In this document: piece by piece, positions 7,560-13,708 of the stretch | Layout of the letters: every line of letters begins with the position of its first letter | Numbering within the stretch: the first letter of the stretch is position 1 | Origin: Alphaproteobacteria bacterium | Lineage (GTDB): Bacteria > Pseudomonadota > Alphaproteobacteria > RF32 > CAG-239 | Assembly (NCBI GenBank): GCA_900769705.1 | Contig: CAAGHP010000013.1 | Span: forward strand, 148,727 to 212,726 | Length of the DNA: 64,000 bases | Reading direction: 5' to 3' | Notes under the pieces: generated by a model | What the model was told of the DNA's origin: nothing | The model's database searches: none | Seen by the model: the letters and a program-made list of their open reading frames with translations, nothing else | Made by a program: the position numbers and the translations under genes

Positions 7560-7745
7560 ATTGCGATAATGTGGTCTATATATCTTATTTAAATACGTTT
7601 GTCAAGCCCCAAAACGAATATTTTATGAAAAAAAATAAAAAAATGCCTAACTATGTGAAAAATCGTATTTTCCTATCTTGACAAAGAATAAACTAAAGAG
7701 TAGCACTCGCATTTGGAAAATTGTAGTCTGAAATAGAGAAAAGAG

Positions 7746-8660
7746 ATGAAGAGAAAAGATAAGGGGATTTTGCTTGGTATCTGGGGTACCTGCTGCTATG
7801 GTACGAATCCTCTGTTTGCTTTGCCACTATTTGCTGCCGGTATAACTTCTAATTCCGTGCTGTTTTACCGCTATGGTTTTGCGCTGATTATTTTTGGTTT
7901 ATGGCTGACGCTGCACAAAAAAATTTCGTTGAAAATCTCTTTGCGCGAAGCCGGAGTTTTGATGCCGCTGGGTGTGGTTTTTGCAATTTCTTCGCTTACC
8001 TTGTTTCAGAGCTATATTTATATCGGTGCCGGCATTGCCTCAACAATTCTGTTTATATATCCGATTATGGTGGCACTGATGATGGCAATGTTTTTCCATG
8101 AAAGGATATCCTTAAAAACTGTCGGAGCCATAATTTTGACAACCGTCGGAATATGCCTGTTTTATGAAGGCAAAGACGGACAGACGCTGAATCTGATTGG
8201 TGTAGGACTGGTGCTGATTTCAGCTTTGGCGTACGCGGTTTATATGGTGGCTCTGAAAAATGTAAAAATGCTGAAACGCGTGCAATATTCAAAGCTTACT
8301 TTTTATGTGATGTTTTTCGGGTTATTTGTGTTCTTTTTTGCCTCTAATTTCGGTATTGAATTGCAGCCGATAAACTCTTGGTTCATGTTGGCTTGTTTGC
8401 TTTGCTCGGCGATTATTCCGACTATTATCTCGCTGGAAACCATGACGATTGCCATAAAATTGATTGGCCCGACCTTATCGGCTATTTTGGGAGCCTTAGA
8501 GCCGGTTACAGCTGTATTTATCGGAGTGTGCGTATTCGGCGAGCATTTATCTGTGCGCATTTGTTGCGGAATTATTTTGATTTTGTCGGCAGTGCTGATG
8601 ATTGTATTGGGGAATGGTTCAAAAAGTGAAAAAACAAACAAATGCAGAAGAGGCCAATAA
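7746..8660 (+). CDS. EamA/DMT-family transporter
   Basis: A 304-residue membrane protein with about ten hydrophobic helices in two repeated halves of five, as in the drug/metabolite transporter superfamily. The first EamA repeat begins GILLGIWGTCCYG, and the second half ends with the typical ALEPVTAVFIGVCVFGEHLS segment. Members export or import small metabolites, amino acids or nucleobases; the substrate cannot be told here. The ATG has GAGAAAAGAG upstream. The polar tail ends directly against an autotransporter remnant, so this gene's 3' border is probably a recombination point. Confidence 0.9.
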   Translation: MKRKDKGILLGIWGTCCYGTNPLFALPLFAAGITSNSVLFYRYGFALIIFGLWLTLHKKISLKISLREAGVLMPLGVVFAISSLTLFQSYIYIGAGIASTILFIYPIMVALMMAMFFHERISLKTVGAIILTTVGICLFYEGKDGQTLNLIGVGLVLISALAYAVYMVALKNVKMLKRVQYSKLTFYVMFFGLFVFFFASNFGIELQPINSWFMLACLLCSAIIPTIISLETMTIAIKLIGPTLSAILGALEPVTAVFIGVCVFGEHLSVRICCGIILILSAVLMIVLGNGSKSEKTNKCRRGQ

Positions 8661-8801
8661 CCGGAACGATTTTGTAATTGAAGCCGATGTTGGCGTTGAA
8701 ATTTCAATCAATCACAGGGATTTGTCGGTCGGCTACGATTTTTGGGAAAAGAAAAATATATGTCTCATATCGGAATTCTTAAAGCCAGATATAGTTTATG
8801 A
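8659..8801 (+). pseudogene. Relic of an autotransporter beta-barrel C-terminus
   Basis: Translated from 8659, the sequence reads NDFVIEADVGVEISI, then a strand ending LSVGYDFWEKKN. After a one-base frame change near 8758 it continues SHIGILKARYSL and stops. This is the pattern of the last strands of an autotransporter beta-barrel, where the final strand is normally of the LKARYNF type. No start codon or passenger domain is present. It begins directly after the stop of the EamA gene. Confidence 0.6.
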
Positions 8802-8805
8802 TTCT

Positions 8806-8850
8806 AAACAAAAACACAGCTGCAATATAAAAGCAGCTGTGTTTTTGTTT
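8806..8850. terminator. Strong bidirectional terminator
   Basis: AAACAAAAACACAGCTGC at 8806-8823 is perfectly complementary to 8833-8850, giving an 18-bp stem with a nine-base loop. A-tract and T-tract flanks make it work in both directions, between the EamA/relic region and the convergent small membrane gene. Confidence 0.9.
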
Positions 8851-9073
8851 AGCTCAAGAAGCCGTATGCTTTTAGAACCATGCTGAATATGGCACAGCCG
8901 AAAAGATACAAGCCGATAAAAGTTCCGGCATGGTTGGTTTCTGTTTCAGCTGTCGGAGTTATACCGGAGGCTGAGTTTTTTTGATACCAATAGTTATCAA
9001 TAGAAATACCAAGCCACAGCAATAGGCAAAATCCCAAAAGGACGCCGAGTCCAAAAAATAAATCGTAGTTCAT
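8849..9073 (-). CDS. Small two-helix membrane protein
   Basis: A 74-residue protein with two hydrophobic helices (about residues 5-24 and 51-70) joined by a short polar loop. I recognise no family. There is no Shine-Dalgarno sequence; the start lies in an AT-rich TTTATCATTATG context shared with the next gene upstream. A good promoter lies at 9108-9136. The stop touches the strong hairpin at 8806-8850. Confidence 0.6.
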   Translation of the reverse strand: MNYDLFFGLGVLLGFCLLLWLGISIDNYWYQKNSASGITPTAETETNHAGTFIGLYLFGCAIFSMVLKAYGFLS

Positions 9074-9107
9074 AATGATAAAGCTTAAATAATTAAAATC
9101 TAAAATA

Positions 9108-9136
9108 AATATAAGTTATTTTGTTTATTTTGTCAA
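9108..9136 (-). promoter_or_regulatory. Sigma-70 promoter of the 74-residue protein gene
   Basis: On the minus strand TTGACA (9136-9131) and TATATT (9113-9108) are 17 bases apart, giving a 5' leader of about 30 bases. Confidence 0.7.
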
Positions 9137-9192
9137 TAAAAAGCGTAAAAAAATAACCTTGGAACCAAATAAAAGTCCAAGGCATTTTAGAT

Positions 9193-9402
9193 TTAGCAAA
9201 AACAGCCAACTTTTGCCAAGATAAAACCGGTTGCGATAATCAGCAGTGAATAAATGCAAATATATCCTTTAGTAAAATCGCAGGTTTGTTTCTGATTTGG
9301 CGCAGTGTTGCGGCATTCTTTACGATTAAGAACAATACCGGCTGCGGCAATGATAATAAACACAGCTAAAACACTCACTCCGAAAATAGCTTTTAACATC
9401 AT
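9193..9402 (-). CDS. Small two-helix membrane protein with cysteines
   Basis: A 69-residue protein with two hydrophobic helices (about residues 3-25 and 47-65). The connecting loop has two cysteines (KECRN, KQTCDF) and the second helix ends in GCFC. It resembles the neighbouring 74-residue protein in size, layout and start context (TTTATCATTATG without Shine-Dalgarno), so the two may be distant duplicates. No function can be assigned. Confidence 0.6.
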   Translation of the reverse strand: MMLKAIFGVSVLAVFIIIAAAGIVLNRKECRNTAPNQKQTCDFTKGYICIYSLLIIATGFILAKVGCFC

Positions 9403-9456
9403 AATGATAAATTTTAAAATGAAAATAATTGTAAAAATAATTCAAAATCGGCGCTT

Positions 9457-9484
9457 AAAATAGCATTGCAGTATCGTTTGTCAA
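9457..9484 (-). promoter_or_regulatory. Sigma-70 promoter of the 69-residue protein gene
   Basis: On the minus strand TTGACA (9484-9479) and TATTTT (9462-9457) are 16 bases apart. Confidence 0.65.
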
Positions 9485-9558
9485 GATTTATTTTTGAAAT
9501 TGACTTAAAATTTTAAAAGCTTATCATACATAATATTTAAAAAAGAAAGGAGTTTTTA

Positions 9559-10440
9559 ATGAAGAATTTAGCTTATTTATTTTTAATTTTTGGCATTGTG
9601 TCCTGTGGTGCCGATAATAATACGATTATTACGGAAAAATTAACCGAGACGCAGAGCAGCGATATTGCAAAAATTGAAGTTACGGCAGAATATCCGAAAA
9701 CCGGAGATGAATATGTTTTAAATGCTGTTCGCAGGCAAGTTGCCGATATGTTGCTGCCGAATTATCAAGGCAGTTTGGTTGACGGGCGGGCGATATTAAA
9801 ACAATTTGTACAAAAAGAAAGTTCCGAACTGACGCCTGAAGGATATGTGCCGGAAGCGCCGTATACTTACACCGCCGATATCAGTGTAGCGGCTCAGACT
9901 CCGAATTTTATAACTATTGAAAAAAATGCTTATGTCTATACCGGCGGCGCACATGGGATGCCTATGTGGCAGGCTGTTACCGTAAATAAAAATGACGGGC
10001 AGCTGATAAATGACAATATTTTGAACGACAATGTAAATTCCTATAATTTCAAACAGCTTTTGAAACAAGGTGTTACGACATATTTTACAACCTTAAAAGG
10101 CGCAGTTTATCAATGTGAATTTCAGCCGCAAAAGTTGTCGGAAGAGGTATTTGCCGATTATGACGTCAATAATTTGCCGCTGCCGGTTACTAAGCCATTT
10201 TTGACAGATAGCGGCGTCGGTTTTGCCTATATGCAATATGAACTTGCCAGCTATGCCGACGGAATGATTGCATTTGTAATTCCATACGCAAAAATGCAGC
10301 CGTATATGACATCAAAAGCTTGGAGTTTGGTTGAGCAAAAGCAAAATGATAATGCCGAAATTTCGGCTTTTGTGAGTGAAAATTTGACGACGGAATATCA
10401 AAAATATTCAGCTATGCCGGAACACAAGGCTTGTGAATAA
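9559..10440 (+). CDS. DUF3298/DUF4163-like lipoprotein
   Basis: A 293-residue exported protein. The N-terminus is a lipoprotein signal with lipobox IVSC (Cys16 or so). The body matches the DUF4163/DUF3298 pair found in RsiV- and PdaC-like proteins: the segment YVYTGGAHG, and near the C-terminus GVGFAYMQYELASYADGMIAF with the expected pattern of DUF3298. In relatives this fold senses or binds lysozyme or cell-wall material, but here no sigma factor or deacetylase domain is attached, so the role is unknown. The start has AAAGGAG seven bases upstream. A strong hairpin terminator follows. Confidence 0.8.
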   Translation: MKNLAYLFLIFGIVSCGADNNTIITEKLTETQSSDIAKIEVTAEYPKTGDEYVLNAVRRQVADMLLPNYQGSLVDGRAILKQFVQKESSELTPEGYVPEAPYTYTADISVAAQTPNFITIEKNAYVYTGGAHGMPMWQAVTVNKNDGQLINDNILNDNVNSYNFKQLLKQGVTTYFTTLKGAVYQCEFQPQKLSEEVFADYDVNNLPLPVTKPFLTDSGVGFAYMQYELASYADGMIAFVIPYAKMQPYMTSKAWSLVEQKQNDNAEISAFVSENLTTEYQKYSAMPEHKACE

Positions 10441-10446
10441 AGCGCA

Positions 10447-10488
10447 AAAACAATCCGTCTGTTATAAAAACAGGCGGATTGTTTTGTT
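10447..10488. terminator. Bidirectional terminator
   Basis: AACAATCCGTCTGTT pairs with AACAGGCGGATTGTT, with one wobble, flanked by A and T runs. It separates the convergent lipoprotein and hydG genes. Confidence 0.85.
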
Positions 10489-10503
10489 AAATCTTCGTGA
10501 AAG

Positions 10504-11934
10504 CTAAAAGTAAAAGTCATTTCCTTGATTGTTGCGAATTTTATCCAGTCTTTCGCGGATAGCATCGGCAAGTTTAGGCGGAAATGTTTTCAGTTCCTGC
10601 TCAATCAGCTTTTCGCCAATGGCTTTGGTTTCTGCCGAAGCATAATCGGTTATAAATTCTTCTAAAGTCATAAGCGCATTAGGATGACAGCAGTTGTGGA
10701 TTTGCTTGGCTTTGCAAAGTTCCATGAAGCGGTCGCCTGTGCGTCCGGAACGATAGCATGCGGTGCAGAAACTCGGTACATAGCCCAGCCGCATCAGCCA
10801 GTTAATAACTTCATCCAGCGAACGGGTATCTTCTACCTCAAACTGTTCGGAACGCTCATTATCAGCTTCTGGTTTTGCATAGCCTCCGACAGAAGTTTTA
10901 GAGCCGCCGGAGATTTGCGAGATACCAAGCTTAAGAACCTGTTCGCGCGTTGTTTGACTCTCGCGGGTAGAAACAATCATACCGGTATAAGGCACAGCAA
11001 TGCGGATTAAAGCTACGATTTTAGCAAAGACACTATCAGGTACGCAGTTGCTGAATTGGCTTGGGTCAATATCATCGGCAGAACGTAGGCGAGGAACACT
11101 GATGGTGTGAGGCCCGACCCCGAAAACAGCTTCTAAATGTTCGGCATGCATAAGTAAGCCGCAAAACTCATAACGATAGGTTGATAAGCCGAACAATACA
11201 CCCAGCCCAACATCGTCAATACCGCCTTGCATTGCTCTGTCCATGGCTTCGGTGTGCCAATTATAGTTATGTTTTGGGCCTTGTGGATGCAGCTGTTCAT
11301 AAGATTCTTTGTTATAGGTTTCCTGAAACAGAATGTAGGTGCCGATACCGGCTTTGTGCAGCTTAGCATAATTTTCCACTGTGGTGGCGGCAATATTGAC
11401 ATTGACGCGGCGGATTGCTCCGTTTTTGTGCTTGATGCCGTAAATGGTTGCAATGCTTTCCAAAACATATTCAATCGGGTTGTTTACCGGATCTTCTCCC
11501 AATTCCAGTGCTAAGCGCTTATGTCCCATATCCTGCAAGGCAATAACTTCCTGACGGATTTCATCCTGTGTCATTTTTTTGCGAAAGATGTGCTTGTTTT
11601 TAACATGATAAGGGCAGTAAACACAGCTGTTTATACAATAGTTGGAAAGATAGAGCGGAGCAAAAAGCACAATGCGGTTGCCGTAGTAATCTTGTTTGAT
11701 TTTTTCAGCCAGCGCAAAAATTTCCGCCTCAATTTCCTGATTGTCGCACGCCAGCAAAACCGAAGCTTCGCGGTGTGTCAGACCTTTTTCCTGCTTAGCT
11801 TTGTCAAGAATTTGACGCACTAAAGCCAGATTGCCTTTGTTTTGGTCGGCATAGTCCAAAGCTCCGCAGATTTCATCATGTGAAATAAATTCTTCTGCTT
11901 TGGATGATTTCGGATTATAAGCAAATTTTTCCAT
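10504..11934 (-). CDS. hydG: [FeFe]-hydrogenase maturase HydG
   Basis: A 476-residue radical-SAM enzyme. The CX3CX2C cluster motif is C100-INS-C104-VY-C107, and the C-terminal CX2CX22C motif that holds the second, dangler-type cluster is present in CTACYRSG through HNCC. The length is normal for HydG. HydG cleaves tyrosine to make the CO and cyanide ligands of the [FeFe]-hydrogenase H-cluster, so the cell should contain such a hydrogenase plus HydE and HydF; none is in this window. ThiH is a related alternative, but the C-terminal motif favours HydG. The start has no Shine-Dalgarno and lies in TATTCATTATGG. An orphan here, with about 330 bp of non-coding DNA upstream. Confidence 0.93.
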   Translation of the reverse strand: MEKFAYNPKSSKAEEFISHDEICGALDYADQNKGNLALVRQILDKAKQEKGLTHREASVLLACDNQEIEAEIFALAEKIKQDYYGNRIVLFAPLYLSNYCINSCVYCPYHVKNKHIFRKKMTQDEIRQEVIALQDMGHKRLALELGEDPVNNPIEYVLESIATIYGIKHKNGAIRRVNVNIAATTVENYAKLHKAGIGTYILFQETYNKESYEQLHPQGPKHNYNWHTEAMDRAMQGGIDDVGLGVLFGLSTYRYEFCGLLMHAEHLEAVFGVGPHTISVPRLRSADDIDPSQFSNCVPDSVFAKIVALIRIAVPYTGMIVSTRESQTTREQVLKLGISQISGGSKTSVGGYAKPEADNERSEQFEVEDTRSLDEVINWLMRLGYVPSFCTACYRSGRTGDRFMELCKAKQIHNCCHPNALMTLEEFITDYASAETKAIGEKLIEQELKTFPPKLADAIRERLDKIRNNQGNDFYF

Positions 11935-12233
11935 AATGAATATATTAAAAATGAAACATCAAAATAAAAAATACGGCATTAAGATAGCACGGTATTTTCC
12001 TGTTTGCAATGTTAAATTTTTTATTCGGAGCCTAAAAGCTATATATTTATGCAGGAACGTACAATTATATAAGTATTGCGGTGATTAGTTAATAAATTAA
12101 ATTATTTATGCGGTACAACTTTGGTACATTTTCGGTACAATTTTATTTAATTTTAGGCAATTTTAAGCGATTTTAAGCAACTTTAGACAATTTTATTAAA
12201 TAATTTTTAATATAAAATATCATTTAGATAAAC
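11935..12233. repeat. Non-coding region with helically phased short repeats
   Basis: No gene is seen between hydG and tRNA-Gln. GGTACA occurs three times at an 11-base spacing (12112, 12123, 12134). It is followed by four or five 10-base units of the form TTTTAAGCAA from 12151 to about 12200. Short AT-tracts repeated at one helical turn can bend DNA. The GGTACA array close to a tRNA 3' end could also be an old integrase arm-site array. Neither function is shown. Confidence 0.5.
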
Positions 12234-12260
12234 AAAAAAGCCTTGATTTTTCAAGGCTTT
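12234..12260 (-). terminator. Terminator of tRNA-Gln
   Basis: AAAGCCTTGA pairs with TCAAGGCTTT around a short loop, followed by a T-run on the minus strand. Confidence 0.85.
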
Positions 12261-12265
12261 AACAT

Positions 12266-12339
12266 TGGCTGCTTCACCTGGACTCGAACCAAGATTGACG
12301 GAGTCAGAATCCGCTGTCCTACCATTAGACGATGAAGCA
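12266..12339 (-). tRNA. tRNA-Gln (CTG)
   Basis: A 74-base cloverleaf: acceptor TGCTTCA/TGAAGCA, anticodon loop TTCTGAC (anticodon CTG), T-arm with TTCGAGT loop, encoded CCA. Confidence 0.93.
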
Positions 12340-12457
12340 ATTATCTTCAAACAACGTGCTATTATTAAGACAATTTTTTTTACTTGTCAAATACTTTTAC
12401 AAAAAATTCTTCACTTTTATAAAATCTATGCTACATTACAAAACAGGAGAAAAAATT

Positions 12458-12838
12458 ATGGTTAAAAAATCTTTTTTGCAAAATATTTGGAATGTGATTG
12501 TAGGTGTTGATAATTCTGCTAAACAGCAGAAAATCTCGGTGTCTCAGGCTGAAACTTTGCAGAAAAATTATTTGGAAAGTCAAAAAAAAGCTGCTCAGCT
12601 CACGGAATATCCGCCTTATATTGATGTTGCCCGTCAGCTTTTTTCAGAAAAAAATGAAATTTTCAGAGCGGCAGTTTTTTATTTGGGCCGAATTGCCGAA
12701 AATGAAGGCAAATATGCCGAGCCGATTGTTAAAATTATGCAGCAATACGCCGCAACCGCAAAAAGAAATCCGGAAGATATGGAATATTTGGCTGCTCAAA
12801 TCAATCAAATAGAAAAAAATATTCATTTTAATATCTGA
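12458..12838 (+). CDS. Hypothetical helical protein
   Basis: A 126-residue protein of unknown family. The start at 12458 is chosen because ACAGGAG precedes it; a longer frame from 12332 would overlap the tRNA. It begins with a short amphipathic segment (FLQNIWNVIVGVD) and continues as predicted helices with a Lys/Glu/Ala-rich composition. There is no signal peptide and no cysteine. It stands alone between tRNA-Gln and the cold-shock gene. Confidence 0.55.
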   Translation: MVKKSFLQNIWNVIVGVDNSAKQQKISVSQAETLQKNYLESQKKAAQLTEYPPYIDVARQLFSEKNEIFRAAVFYLGRIAENEGKYAEPIVKIMQQYAATAKRNPEDMEYLAAQINQIEKNIHFNI

Positions 12839-12935
12839 TTTTTTTCATAGACTCCTTGAATTGCTTTTTTTAATGATTACTTACATTGTTGTGAAAAAAA
12901 ATATGAACGTTTTAACAACTAACTGAGGAGTAATT

Positions 12936-13142
12936 ATGTCTACCGGAACTGTAAAATGGTTTAACACCCGTAAAGGGTATGGTTTTATTCAGCCTTCTTT
13001 TGGCGGAAAAGATGTTTTTGTGCACATTACAAAACTGGAAGAAATAGGGGTGCGTCGCCTGTATGAAGGGCAAAAAGTGGGATACGAATTGTATGATGAC
13101 AGAGGCAGAATCGCTGCCGGAAGCATAAAAATTTTAAGCTGA
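12936..13142 (+). CDS. CspA-family cold-shock protein
   Basis: A 68-residue single-domain cold-shock protein. The RNP1 motif is KGYGFIQP and RNP2 is VFVHI, with the expected opening TGTVKWFN. It binds single-stranded RNA and DNA and melts secondary structure. ACTGAGGAG precedes the ATG. The roughly 90-base leader contains ATTGTTGTGAAA, a sequence that recurs in two hairpins 500 bp downstream. That hints at shared RNA-level control, as is common for cold-shock genes. Confidence 0.95.
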   Translation: MSTGTVKWFNTRKGYGFIQPSFGGKDVFVHITKLEEIGVRRLYEGQKVGYELYDDRGRIAAGSIKILS

Positions 13143-13708
13143 TAATTTGACTGAAATACTTGACAATTAAAAAGCGGCGTGTTACATTTACGTCACTTTT
13201 TAATTTTTTATATATTTATTTTGTGAGGTTAATAAATTTAGTTAAGAATACCGGTCGGTTTGTTGTCACGGACTTTTAAAACAAATCGGGAGAAAAGTAT
13301 TTCTTGTGCCATACCCATTGCGAAATGCGGTTTGGTTTTGACTGAATTGGAATAGATTATATATTGCTAAAAACGTGATGGACTTAAGAATGTCTTTTTA
13401 AAGGTTGATTATGATTTCCATTTCGGCTGCTGCTCTGTTGTGAAATATGGCAGCAGTGTTTTTGAGTAATATACAATAACTTTAATTAAACATTAGTTGT
13501 GTGCGAGTCATACTGTAATTATCATAATTAGTTTCTACCCTGTTGTGAAACACGGTAGAAGCATTTTTATTAAAGTTATCTTTAAGATATTTTAAAACTT
13601 CCCGCTTTTATAAAAGGCCGGAAGTTTTTTTTGTGACATAATTTTTTAGCGTTGATTTTTCGGCAAGTGCGTGATATTTTGAAAAAAATTATTTTTACGG
13701 AGCCTGCA
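13143..13708 (+). ncRNA. Non-coding region with two homologous hairpins
   Basis: No gene is seen in this 560 bp. Two hairpins at 13426-13457 and 13533-13560 share the apical structure TGTT-GTGA-AAYA (a GNRA tetraloop). They have different but still paired lower stems (CTGCTGC/GCAGCAG and TTCTACC/GGTAGAA), and each is followed by five T. The change of stem sequence with pairing kept argues for conserved RNA structure. They may be the ends of two small RNAs. Another hairpin near 13592-13632 precedes the large MORN/ankyrin gene. Confidence 0.5.
13165..13209 (+). terminator. Probable terminator of the cold-shock gene
   Basis: AATTAAAAAG at 13165-13174 pairs with CTTTTTAATT at 13196-13205, followed by T-rich sequence. 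The loop is long (21 bases). The same stretch also contains a promoter-like TTGACA (13160-13165) and TACATT 17 bases on, so the assignment is not certain. Confidence 0.45.

Noticed and set aside
8602..8886. A 94-codon plus-strand frame after the EamA gene
   Set aside because: It joins the end of the EamA gene to the autotransporter relic and the terminator hairpin, and does not make a coherent protein.
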